This document shows, in pieces, positions 42,143 through 51,331 of a DNA stretch of 64,000 nucleotides (the first letter of the stretch is position 1; every line of letters starts with the position of its first letter). The notes beneath the pieces were generated by a model. It did not search any database, was not told where the DNA came from, and worked only from the letters and a program-made list of their open reading frames with translations. The DNA is from Lentzea californiensis (GTDB lineage: Bacteria; Actinomycetota; Actinomycetes; Mycobacteriales; Pseudonocardiaceae): positions 106,936-170,935 of the forward strand of contig NZ_JANBBE010000016.1 of the NCBI RefSeq assembly GCF_024648825.1, given 5' to 3'. A program made the translations under genes and the position numbers.

Positions 42143-44101
42143 TCACGAACGTTCTGGTGCGGCGAAAGTGTGACCTGGGCGCGGTACACAACCACAGTTC
42201 GGAGCACCGGTGCAGTGGTCGCACCAGCAGCAGCGGAAACGAGGAACCGGTTGATCGCTCGGCGCCGCACAGGGCTCTGCCAACAGGTCGGCGCCGGCTG
42301 TCATATCGAGGCGGTCACTGTGTTCTGTGTTGACCACCGCGTTGCGCGGCCAGAGGAACGGGTACCGCTCTCGGCAGTTGCCGCAAGGGTTCAGTCCCCA
42401 GGTCGTGGAACACGAATCGCATCGGCAGACGAAGGTGCCATCACGGCGCGCCGTCATCACGGCGCGGCCGCTGGGGCACAACGGACAAGTGTCCAGCACA
42501 GCCAGCCGTCGGTCTGCTTCGCCCAGCTGGTCGATGAAGTGGCGCAGTTCGTCGTCGCCGCGCCTTCGTGGCGAGCCTGACTTGTTCGCCGCGGTGAGCG
42601 CGGCAAGTTCCGCGTCGTCCGGCCGACGCAGGATTTCCACTTTTCCCCGCTCGCCAGCCCGGTACCAGTCAACGTCGGGCAGCTTGACCTGGGCGGACAG
42701 GACGACGGGGTACCCCGAGACGTAACGGGCAGCCTGAAGTGGCCAGCGGAGTGCGCGGGCGAGACGCTCTTCACCCTCGATCTCCACCGGGCTGATCGGC
42801 ACGATCCCCCGCTGCGATGAGTGCAGCACCGACCGAACCTCTGGTGCGAGCTGACGGCGTTCGTCACGAACGCCGGGGTACACGATGATCGTGTTCTCCA
42901 CACCGCGGATCTGGTTGATCCACTTCTGCCGCGTGTGGTCGGGAACCGGCGCTGTCAGGTCGTGGGAGAGCGGGACGACTCTGGTCAGAGCCTCGCCATC
43001 GACCGAGATCGTCAGCACTCCCGCGCGATCGATCGTACAGACGAGGACTTCTCCGTTGCGGCGAAGACGGACCGGTACGTCGGCTCCTGGCAACGACCTG
43101 TTTTCGTCCAGCGCGTAACCCAGGATGATCAACGCCCGAATGGTCAGAAGCGCGACGTAGGTGTTATAGGCGTTGAAGAAGCCGGCGTCGTCTTCGCGGC
43201 GACGATCTGCTGTTGCGGTTTCGTACACCGCCCACATCTCCCACAGTTCGCCGACCTTGCGATATCTCCGCTCGTTGACAAACAGGTTCGTGCGGACGAG
43301 ACGCAGCGGCAGGCGGATCCGGCGGTTCGCCTGCCGCATGACCGTGGACCCGAAGAGGATGCGAAGGCGGGTTCGCAGCTTGGTGAACGTGTCCGCACTT
43401 TCGCGGATGGCGGCGGTGGAGGCTGCGCGGTCCTCCACGGCCGCCGCGATGAGTCGCGCCGTGCGCTCGTGCTTGCGCCAGGACTGCCTGTTGCCGAGTG
43501 CACGGTCGTATTCCTCAAGATCGGCTATGCCGGCGGCCAGGAGAGCCAGTTCCCGCAACCGCTTCCGCAGGTGCTCGTCCAGCCGATCGACCAGTTGCGC
43601 TGCCACGCGGTTCTCGTAGAAGTCGAAGTCGTCCACGTATCGAGTGGACAGCACCCGCAACGGCTGTAGTTCACCGTGTTCGATTCCGCCCCAGTCCTCC
43701 GAGTGGCTTGCCAGCCGGGCGAGTCCGGCGGGCGGCACACGGCGCGCCAGACCCGTGCGCACCAAATGCGTCTCGTGGTCCAGCCGCGCTTCGGGCCGAC
43801 GACAGACATCAGCCAGCATGCCGATTCTTTCCAGCACCGCCAAGTCCAGCTCGGTCAACGATGCTCTCGCGGAGGTGTCAGGTACGAACAGGTTGGCGCC
43901 CAGCCACTTTCCCGACGAGCCGTGCTCCCTCAGCTCGTTGACGACGGCGACGACAACTGCCATGACGAGAGGGTCCGGGCGCCCGTTGTCGTCACCGGGA
44001 ACGGGATGACCGTCCTCGGTTCGCATCACATACCTGCCGAGCAACGGGTGCTCGCCGACTCGATCGACTTCGCCCTTGAACCGGTCGTGTGCCTCCAGCA
44101 C
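42143..44101 (-). CDS. DUF2357-like protein with C-terminal zinc clusters
   Basis: 652 aa from GTG 44101, one nt after the AAA gene stop (TGA-C-GTG). The region around DDFDFYENRVAAQLVDRL is the feature that recalls DUF2357, a family tied to McrC-like partners of AAA ATPases. The last ~110 residues hold several Cys pairs (CPLCPSG, CRCDSC, CGNCRERYPF, CCWCDHC), probably two or three zinc ribbons. A catalytic nuclease motif is not evident. Last gene of the six-gene operon, likely partner of the McrB-like ATPase. Confidence 0.7.
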   Translation of the reverse strand: MLEAHDRFKGEVDRVGEHPLLGRYVMRTEDGHPVPGDDNGRPDPLVMAVVVAVVNELREHGSSGKWLGANLFVPDTSARASLTELDLAVLERIGMLADVCRRPEARLDHETHLVRTGLARRVPPAGLARLASHSEDWGGIEHGELQPLRVLSTRYVDDFDFYENRVAAQLVDRLDEHLRKRLRELALLAAGIADLEEYDRALGNRQSWRKHERTARLIAAAVEDRAASTAAIRESADTFTKLRTRLRILFGSTVMRQANRRIRLPLRLVRTNLFVNERRYRKVGELWEMWAVYETATADRRREDDAGFFNAYNTYVALLTIRALIILGYALDENRSLPGADVPVRLRRNGEVLVCTIDRAGVLTISVDGEALTRVVPLSHDLTAPVPDHTRQKWINQIRGVENTIIVYPGVRDERRQLAPEVRSVLHSSQRGIVPISPVEIEGEERLARALRWPLQAARYVSGYPVVLSAQVKLPDVDWYRAGERGKVEILRRPDDAELAALTAANKSGSPRRRGDDELRHFIDQLGEADRRLAVLDTCPLCPSGRAVMTARRDGTFVCRCDSCSTTWGLNPCGNCRERYPFLWPRNAVVNTEHSDRLDMTAGADLLAEPCAAPSDQPVPRFRCCWCDHCTGAPNCGCVPRPGHTFAAPERS

Positions 44102-44102
44102 G

Positions 44103-46532
44103 TCAGCCTGCCCGTCGCCGGCGCTCTTCGTCGAACACGCGTGTGCTCCGAGTCGGCAGACCCGCCATGCCGTTTGCTTCCCAGTGCAGCAGTACTGACT
44201 CCTGGAGCGCCTCAATGCGTTCCGGCGTCACGTCATACCTTCCCCTGATCGCGCGGAGCACCTTGTAGGCGAGGAAGTGATCGGCTGCCAGGGCGAGTCC
44301 GTCCTGGTCCGCGTCGCCGTAGTCGTAGTGCTCCGAAAGGTGCTGACCTTGCCACGCCGCGACGACCACGGGGACGAACTTCCGCAGCTGCTCCTCAACA
44401 CGGGGGCTCATCTGGACGCGTCCCTGCTCCCAGAGATCACCCGAGAGGTCGTCGACCAGCTGACGGACCTTCTTGACCGCGTCTTTGTGCACTTCCTGGG
44501 CCTTCGAAAAGGCCTTGTACAAAGCGTCAGAGGAGTACGGCTGGACACTGCCACTGTTCTGCTGCGGGACCCACGGGCGGTGGGACGGAAGCTCCATCAG
44601 GTGAGCGCGGTTGTAGGTTTTGTCAGCGAATTCGAGAGTGGACTCGTCCTGGTTCGCGGTGCCGATGAACCACACGTTGTCGGGCAGACGCAGCCCGATG
44701 CCGTTCTCGAACAGAGCGGGTGGGCGACCGGCACTTGAGCTCACGAGCTGCATCGCCTTGCCGTCGTCGTTTTCGAGCTTCGACAGCAACACCGAGAAGT
44801 ACTGCTCAGGACGGGACAGGTTCATCTCGTCCAGGACGATGAAGAAGGGCCTGTCGCGATAGCGAGGCGTTCCTGCCCGGTACAACGCCTGGAGGAAGTC
44901 GCTCTCCTCGAACCTGTGCTCGAACGTGTTGTGATGACCGAACAGGTCGGTGCGGTCCCGCCACCCCGCCTGGACTTCGACGATCGCGCAGTCGGTGTGC
45001 AGTGCTGCGGCGAACGCCTTGGGCAGCGACGTCTTGCCGATGCCGCTCATGCCTTCCAGCAGGTGCAGGCGTGCCATCGCGAGGCCGCCGAGGAACACGG
45101 CGATGTCGTTGACGCGGTAGGCACGTTCGCTCTCGCGGAACATGGTGGACTGGAGATTACGAGTGAACGAGGACAGGTCGATCGCGTCATCGAGGACGAC
45201 ACCCGGATCATTCAACATCGCGTTGTCGTCCATGCTCACGCACTGCGGGAACAGGGGGGAACGCGGGTCGGGGCGGTCCTTGTAGATGGTCTCGATGGTG
45301 CGATGCAGCTCGGCGATGCGGGAGTGGTAACCGCGAGACATCACCTCGTAGTGGTGCTCGGCATCCTCCAGCTGCCGAACTTTGAGATTGTTGATGCTGT
45401 TCGCGAGCACATTCCCCTTCAGCTGCTGCAGCTCGAGGGACAGGCGTTCGCGCTCGTTGCTCAGCTCGCGGTTGCGCTCCTCCGCCGAACGCAGGCGTGC
45501 CAGGTCGTCGTCGTTCAGCCGCGCGGCGATCTGGTTCTGCAGCTCGGAGTTGGCCGTGCGCAGGCTCTCCAGCTCGTCAAGCAGGCGAGCGGGATCGGTG
45601 GTCCCGAGTTTGAACAGTGCCTTTTCCAACTCGGTCAGCCGCTGGCCTAGGTCCGCAGTGAGCTGTTCCGCCGCCTCCGCGCGGATGGCGGTCAGGTGCG
45701 TCTCGCGTTGCGCATCAGCAACTGCTACGGCCGCAAGCGCCTCGACTTCGGCTTCCTGTTCTGACTCGCGCCTGCTGACCGCGATCTCACGCCCGAGGAC
45801 GGTGCCCCGGTCGAGCCTGATTTCCTCGCGCTGTTTCTGCAACGCAGTCTGTTCGTCGGCCAGCCGAGCGCGAGCACGCTCTACCTCCGTCCGCATGCTG
45901 TTGAGCTGCTCGGTGATCAGCTCTTCGTGCTCCTCCAGACGCTCCACGGACTTGGAGCGCTCCAGATCGAGCTCCTGGTCGAACTTGGTTCGACGTTCGG
46001 ACAACTCCTTGTCCAATTTCACCCGCGCGGCCTGCGCGGCGGACCGGAAGCCTGTTTCAGCATCTTCTTCAAGCACGCGAACGCGTTCCTCACGCTCGCG
46101 CAGTTCCGCGATCTTCTCGGCGGCCTGAGCGCGCAGCTCTTCCGCGTCGGAGCGGGCTTGCGCCGCGGCTTCCTGATCCGCGTCGATGGTCAGGGCGCGT
46201 TCCGCGAGGCGCTCCTGGAGTTGCTTCGCGGAACGGGTACGTGCGTCGGCAGCGGTCGCGGCGTCCTCGTAGAACTTGCGCCTCTGATCCATGACGTCGA
46301 ACGCCCTCAGCAGGGAACCCTCCGGATCGTCCTCCGACCACACTGGTGGGGGCAGCTCTTCTGCCTTGGCGGCAGTGAGGATCTTGGGGTCCTGCGTGCT
46401 CGCGAGGTCGAGGAACATCTGCACCTCCGCGGCGTCGTCGGCCGCCGAGTTGGACGGTGCACCGATAGGGTGGTTCCTCGGGGTGGGCAGGTTCGCACGT
46501 CTGCGCGAGGTGTTCTTCTTGTTACGGGACAA
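44103..46532 (-). CDS. Coiled-coil McrB-like AAA+ ATPase
   Basis: 809 aa. A basic N terminus (MSRNKKNTSRRR) leads to a long coiled coil (~85-370, Glu/Arg/Gln-rich). The AAA+ domain has Walker A GMSGIGKTSLP (~residue 494), Walker B FIVLDEMNLSRPEQYFS (~566) and sensor WFIGTANQDESTLEFADKTYNRAHL, the MNLSR/GTANxD pattern of McrB-group ATPases. The coiled coil could form a rod or reach a substrate. Its start overlaps the preceding gene by 11 nt. Confidence 0.85.
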   Translation of the reverse strand: MSRNKKNTSRRRANLPTPRNHPIGAPSNSAADDAAEVQMFLDLASTQDPKILTAAKAEELPPPVWSEDDPEGSLLRAFDVMDQRRKFYEDAATAADARTRSAKQLQERLAERALTIDADQEAAAQARSDAEELRAQAAEKIAELREREERVRVLEEDAETGFRSAAQAARVKLDKELSERRTKFDQELDLERSKSVERLEEHEELITEQLNSMRTEVERARARLADEQTALQKQREEIRLDRGTVLGREIAVSRRESEQEAEVEALAAVAVADAQRETHLTAIRAEAAEQLTADLGQRLTELEKALFKLGTTDPARLLDELESLRTANSELQNQIAARLNDDDLARLRSAEERNRELSNERERLSLELQQLKGNVLANSINNLKVRQLEDAEHHYEVMSRGYHSRIAELHRTIETIYKDRPDPRSPLFPQCVSMDDNAMLNDPGVVLDDAIDLSSFTRNLQSTMFRESERAYRVNDIAVFLGGLAMARLHLLEGMSGIGKTSLPKAFAAALHTDCAIVEVQAGWRDRTDLFGHHNTFEHRFEESDFLQALYRAGTPRYRDRPFFIVLDEMNLSRPEQYFSVLLSKLENDDGKAMQLVSSSAGRPPALFENGIGLRLPDNVWFIGTANQDESTLEFADKTYNRAHLMELPSHRPWVPQQNSGSVQPYSSDALYKAFSKAQEVHKDAVKKVRQLVDDLSGDLWEQGRVQMSPRVEEQLRKFVPVVVAAWQGQHLSEHYDYGDADQDGLALAADHFLAYKVLRAIRGRYDVTPERIEALQESVLLHWEANGMAGLPTRSTRVFDEERRRRAG

Positions 46533-48045
46533 CGCTCGGTTCCTTGGTCTTGGTGGCTTGGAGAGGCCGGCCCAGGAATGCCGCGACGGTGTCCTGGGTC
46601 AACCGCGAGGCGGACTCCGCGTACTCCTGGTTGAGCTTGACTGGGCTGTGCGCCACGTCGTTGCGGTCGCCCGACAACGTGGTCAGTTCGGTCAGCAGGC
46701 GAGGATGCGCCTGAGCCAGGCGCCGGAACGGGTGGTCGGCAACCCCGTGGACGGCGGAAAGCACACAGAGGGTCAACAGCACGGGTGTGTTGGCGTGCTG
46801 GGGCCGGTTCAGGTTCTTCTTGATGGCGGAGAGCTCCACCTTGCGAATCGGCGTCTGCTCAGAGAACGACATCCCCAGTTGGCGACAGCAGTTCCCCAGG
46901 AAGGCGGTGAGTGGCTCGCGCCGGCCGTCGAGGCACGCCGCCGGGACGGGATGCCGCTCCACGATGTCCCGCAGGACGGTCTCGTGCGCCTGCCAGGCGC
47001 GGTGCACCACTGAGTTGATCTCCGCTTGGTGATCGCCGGGAAGCTGCGTGCGCTGCAGGTCGCGTTCCATGAGGCTGAGCAGTTCGATCAGCACGGGGTA
47101 ATCCCGGATGCGGACTGTGAACCGCGCTTCGAGCGTCTCGGTGAACTGCCTGCGCAGCTCCACGTCCATGCGGTCATAGTCCTGGAGCAGCGCGTCGCTC
47201 TGCCTGCCCACGAAGTTCTCGATGCGCAGGCGCAGCGGTTCGGAGTGCTGCATCCTGGTCGCGACCAACCGCCGGAAGTAGTTGCTCGGTTGTCCCGTCA
47301 TGGTGTTGCAGGCCGACCAGCTGACGATGTCGACGGTGTCGTCGCGGCGTTTGTCGAGACGCAGAACTAGCGGCACGTAGGTGGCGTCACCACTGCCGAC
47401 CAACGACACGCGTGACATGACGCGGTCGGGAATCACTCCTCGTCTCCGGCGACGTCCCCTGTCCCGCCCGGAACTCGTGCTCCTCGCGACGGCGTCCAGG
47501 ATCTGCTCGGCTCCGGGAGGGTCGACATCGCCGACGCCCTCCAGGTCCACGCAGAAGGCGTTCTTCGTCAACGGGGACCCCGTACTGCGCAGGTTGAGGC
47601 GAACGTTCCTGGCGTCCTGCCAGCTCGATCGCACCCATGCCGGTACCGAGGTGGCGATGGGCAAAAGGCTGCCCGTGAACAGGTCTTGGAACACGTAGGT
47701 GACCACGTTGGAAGTCGGATCGACGAAGCCGTCCCGCAGGGCTGCCCGCCCGGCCGGGGTCACCCCGCCGTGCCGGTCGAGGTACCGATAGGCCTGGAGG
47801 TCCGACACGACCAAGTCGACCAGGTCCGGCTGCAGCTTCAACATCCCCGCGATGTCGAGGGAGCTGCGCAGACCCGAGCGGGACAGGCCCAGGACGGCGG
47901 ACTGGAACACGTTCAGCTCCGGGTCGCGCATCATCGGTGAGACGACGCGATAGCGCATCGTCGGCCAGAGCACCCATCGCTGCGGTCCGGCGTAGTCGAC
48001 GTGCTTCGGCAGCAGAACAGGGGAATCAGGACCGAACACCGGCAC
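46522..48045 (-). CDS. Unknown protein with C-terminal HEPN-like motif
   Basis: 507 aa from GTG 48045 (AGGGGG at 6 nt), overlapping the helicase gene by 20 nt; GTG 48039 is an alternative. Residues ~50-140 look like a winged-helix region. The middle is alpha/beta and unrecognised. The final ~130 residues are helical and carry GDRNDVAH (Arg461, His466), which fits the R-x4-6-H motif of HEPN ribonucleases. If so it may be the RNA-cleaving toxin of this operon. I do not recognise the family as a whole. Confidence 0.68.
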   Translation of the reverse strand: MPVFGPDSPVLLPKHVDYAGPQRWVLWPTMRYRVVSPMMRDPELNVFQSAVLGLSRSGLRSSLDIAGMLKLQPDLVDLVVSDLQAYRYLDRHGGVTPAGRAALRDGFVDPTSNVVTYVFQDLFTGSLLPIATSVPAWVRSSWQDARNVRLNLRSTGSPLTKNAFCVDLEGVGDVDPPGAEQILDAVARSTSSGRDRGRRRRRGVIPDRVMSRVSLVGSGDATYVPLVLRLDKRRDDTVDIVSWSACNTMTGQPSNYFRRLVATRMQHSEPLRLRIENFVGRQSDALLQDYDRMDVELRRQFTETLEARFTVRIRDYPVLIELLSLMERDLQRTQLPGDHQAEINSVVHRAWQAHETVLRDIVERHPVPAACLDGRREPLTAFLGNCCRQLGMSFSEQTPIRKVELSAIKKNLNRPQHANTPVLLTLCVLSAVHGVADHPFRRLAQAHPRLLTELTTLSGDRNDVAHSPVKLNQEYAESASRLTQDTVAAFLGRPLQATKTKEPSVVP

Positions 48046-51000
48046 CGTGCACCCCCTGGCAGAACTCGAGAAAGCCGACGATCCCCTCGGCGACAGAGCG
48101 GTCAGGGTCGCCGGGCACGTTCGGCATGGACCCGCGGCGAGCCATGGCCGCATCGCCCACCGCTATGAGCAGTCTGCGTTGCCTGCTCATCGCCACGCAC
48201 ATGCGGCTGTCGCTCAGCAGGTGGCCGTAGCGCCGGATGGCTTCCACCCGGTCACCGGGGTCCTTGGCGGGACCACTGCTGCGGGTGATAGAAAGCAGCA
48301 CGACGTCGAACTCCATTCCCTGGAAGGCGTCCACCGTGCCGACGCTGAGTCTGGGCTTGGGTCGGCTGCCCGAGGTGAGGGCCATCGCCGCGACGGGCCT
48401 GAACTGGTCCTGGTCGTCCTTCCAGCCGAGGCTCGCGGTGATCAGCGCTTCTTCGATCTCGTTCTGCTGTTCCCGGTAGAAGGTGATCACCCCGAACGTC
48501 ATCTTCCGCTCGTGGTCGGCGGCCGCGAGGTCGCGCAGTTCGGCAGCGAGCCGTTCCGCCTCCACCGGGCGGGCATAGCTGGTTCCCACCCGCTCCTCCT
48601 TGCCACTGCTGCCGGGAACGTCGATCCAGGCGACGGTCTTACCCGCGTAGTCGACGAAACGATGTGTCAGTTCTGCTGTCGACGGATGGGAGGAAATCGC
48701 ATCCGGTCCCCCGTAGAAGGTTCGGCTGACAAAGCGGCCGAGCGACTCGTGCATGCGGAACTGCATGTCGAGCCGGATGGTGCGCACTGAGGGCCGCTCG
48801 GCCGAGAAGGTGTCGAACCACCGTTCGAACAAGCTCTTCGTCAGAGAGACGCCGCTAGCTCCTCGGTTCTGCCGGAGTTCACGCTCGACCTTCTGTTCCA
48901 AGGAGTGCGGCAACTGCTTGTGGTCACCGACCAGGATGATCCGCTTGCGCGCGCAGGAGAGCGGAATCATCAGGTCCAACGGGTTCGCCCGCGCGGCCTC
49001 GTCCACGATCACTGTGTCGAACACCGGGAGCGGTGCGTCGAGGATTCGGCTCATCTCGTCCGACTTCGCCTGCTGCACAGTGGCCGCCAGCACAGCGTTG
49101 TACCGGGTCAGCGTCTCCTCCACCAGGCCGAGGTCCTGCTGGAGGGCCTCTCGATAGGTGCGGAGGACTTCGTCGATCCCGTCGCCTGACTCGGCGTATG
49201 CCTCGTCGACGGCGTCCGCGACGTCCTGCAGGAGCGAGTCGACGTCGGGATCGTAAGTCGGTGTGCGACCGATGAGCAGCCCTGATCGCAGGCTGTCCAG
49301 GAGCCGGCCCTGCAGGGCTTCCAGTTCCGCGAGCAGCTCCGGTTCCGAGATGGTGGCGGTGGACGCGGCGGAGAGAGTGTCCCTCCCGGTGGCATCGAGC
49401 AGTCCGAACCGGTCGAGGGCCTTCAACGCGAAGGCGGCTCGCTGAGGGCCGTCATCGTCGAACGCCGTCTTGGTGGTGCGCAGTGACCGGATTACCGCGG
49501 CCGCTTCGCGACGGTCGGTGGCGGGCAGCGCCGAGCTGAACTGCGACCGGGCGACCACCTCGGCCCGCATCCTGTTCAACTTGCTCAGCAAGATCGGTGG
49601 CAGGACGTCCTCGGCCGCCTTCCGGACCTCCCGCAGCAGGTCGGCCAGATCCGCGTCGTTGGCCGGCTGTGTGTGGTAGGCGGACACCATCCGGCGCACC
49701 TGGACCGCTTTGTCCCGGGCGATGACCTCCGGCCTGTGCTCGGTCAGGTAGGCGTCTACCTCGGTGAGCACCTCGTCGCGCCACTCGCGGACGTTCGTGA
49801 GGTTGACGTCGCGCGAAGGACTGACCCTGGTGGGCGGCAACCCGTGGTGCCGTGCCCGGCCGGTCACGTTGTCCACAGCGGAGTGCTGGAAGCTGCTGAT
49901 GAGCGTGCGGTGCATCGGAATCGTCCTGTCGCCGAGCTGGTCGAGACAGGCGAGGAGCGCGGTGATGAACTGGGTCTTGCCCGTTCCTGGAGGTCCTTGC
50001 ACCAGAAGGATGTCCGGTGTCGCCACCGCCATCCGCAACGCGTCGAGCTGAGTGCGTGTCGGCTCGTCGTCTCCGAACACCGCTCTCACGGCCGAGGTGA
50101 GGACCTGCTTCGTGTTCTTGAATTCCCGCAGGGAACGGGGAATTGACGCGCCCTCCAGGAGGAGCCGGAGCTCCGGCATCTCCGCTTGGTTGTTCTCGAT
50201 GCGCTCGCGGGCCTCATCGCGTCTGGCGAGCCGGGTCCGATCACCGGCCAGCGACTTGTAGAGGTATCCGCTCGGTTCGGGGATCCTGTCTTCGTCGATC
50301 GCAAGGAACACCGTCCGATCCGACTGACCGACCCCTGCCAGCGAGCCGTGCTCCGAGCGCACCCGTCCACCCTTGCCGCCCTTGAACTCCGCAGGCAGCA
50401 GGTCTGAGCACTCCAGCTCGATCTTGGACGACGCCTGGGACAGCTGGGCGAGGAACGCTTCACTCTGGCTGCCTTCAGCCAGGTCGAAGCGCCACCGCCC
50501 GGCGGTGTGGACCGTGCAACTCCGGTACCTCGCCCATCCGAGCGATCGAGCGTCGTCGAGCAGTGATTCGCGCTCGATCTCGTTGTAGTCGTTCCACAGC
50601 TCCAGATAGGACTGGCCACCGGCGTCGAGTCCAGCGAGCGCGGCGCGGATCATCTCCGAGGTGACGGCGGTCGACGTACGGTCGACGAACTCGACGTCGA
50701 CGGCGCTGATCCGAGGCCAGCGGACATCGGACCGGTTCGCGGCGTCTGTCATGCGCACGATGCGCATCTGGTCGTCGCGAATGGCGACGTCCGCCACCCA
50801 TCGCCGGCCGTGCATACGGAAGCCGGAGGCGAGGCCCGTCTCGCCGGGACCACCGGTGTGAACGAGCCGCGGCGAACCGCCGTTCTCCTGGGCAGGGAGG
50901 GTGAACTCCTCGCAGAGCCACTCCCGCACAGTGTGGAAGTCCGTCGTGGTCGATCGGCACGCGGTCCTGACCTGTTCGGCGACCGCGTCCTCAACTGACA

Positions 51001-51331
51001 CCACCAGCGTGCCGGGCACCTGCACCTCGGCGAACTGGTGGCATTGGAGACCGATCTCCCGTTCCCGGGTCACGTGGGTGACCCAAGTGACGATGGCCTT
51101 TCCTGGTGCCTGCAGGAGATCCGCCACCACGCGGTCGGCCTCGACCTGTAGTGATGTCCGGTCCGGCAGCGTCATCACCAGCGCGCCGCTAACGACCGAC
51201 ACGGTCACTTCCCTGCCGGGTACGTTCCGCCTCTGCATGATGTCCGTGAAGAACGCCGGCAGAGTACGGGTGCCGGGAACGCTCACCTCAGCCAGCCAGG
51301 AATCTCCTGTGGTGAGTTGTTCAGCGAGCAC
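48026..51331 (-). CDS. COG1112-type SF1 helicase
   Basis: 1101 aa from GTG 51331 (GGGGGCGGGC upstream), overlapping the kinase gene by 11 nt. Helicase motifs: I VQGPPGTGKTQF (~445), II VIVDEAARANPLDLM (~774), III GDHKQLPHSLEQ, IV LDMQFRMHESLG, V VGTVDAFQGMEFDVVLLS and VI VAMSRQRRLLIAVGD. This is the Upf1/DNA2-like (AAA_11/AAA_12) family, acting on RNA or DNA. The ~440-residue N-terminal region is unassigned. The same family, fused to a kinase, is the core of Mokosh defence. Confidence 0.9.
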   Translation of the reverse strand: MLAEQLTTGDSWLAEVSVPGTRTLPAFFTDIMQRRNVPGREVTVSVVSGALVMTLPDRTSLQVEADRVVADLLQAPGKAIVTWVTHVTREREIGLQCHQFAEVQVPGTLVVSVEDAVAEQVRTACRSTTTDFHTVREWLCEEFTLPAQENGGSPRLVHTGGPGETGLASGFRMHGRRWVADVAIRDDQMRIVRMTDAANRSDVRWPRISAVDVEFVDRTSTAVTSEMIRAALAGLDAGGQSYLELWNDYNEIERESLLDDARSLGWARYRSCTVHTAGRWRFDLAEGSQSEAFLAQLSQASSKIELECSDLLPAEFKGGKGGRVRSEHGSLAGVGQSDRTVFLAIDEDRIPEPSGYLYKSLAGDRTRLARRDEARERIENNQAEMPELRLLLEGASIPRSLREFKNTKQVLTSAVRAVFGDDEPTRTQLDALRMAVATPDILLVQGPPGTGKTQFITALLACLDQLGDRTIPMHRTLISSFQHSAVDNVTGRARHHGLPPTRVSPSRDVNLTNVREWRDEVLTEVDAYLTEHRPEVIARDKAVQVRRMVSAYHTQPANDADLADLLREVRKAAEDVLPPILLSKLNRMRAEVVARSQFSSALPATDRREAAAVIRSLRTTKTAFDDDGPQRAAFALKALDRFGLLDATGRDTLSAASTATISEPELLAELEALQGRLLDSLRSGLLIGRTPTYDPDVDSLLQDVADAVDEAYAESGDGIDEVLRTYREALQQDLGLVEETLTRYNAVLAATVQQAKSDEMSRILDAPLPVFDTVIVDEAARANPLDLMIPLSCARKRIILVGDHKQLPHSLEQKVERELRQNRGASGVSLTKSLFERWFDTFSAERPSVRTIRLDMQFRMHESLGRFVSRTFYGGPDAISSHPSTAELTHRFVDYAGKTVAWIDVPGSSGKEERVGTSYARPVEAERLAAELRDLAAADHERKMTFGVITFYREQQNEIEEALITASLGWKDDQDQFRPVAAMALTSGSRPKPRLSVGTVDAFQGMEFDVVLLSITRSSGPAKDPGDRVEAIRRYGHLLSDSRMCVAMSRQRRLLIAVGDAAMARRGSMPNVPGDPDRSVAEGIVGFLEFCQGVHGAGVRS

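Noticed and set aside
42821..43669. 282-codon plus-strand frame inside the DUF2357-like gene
   Set aside because: Antisense shadow with no recognisable domain; the minus frame fits the operon's coupling.
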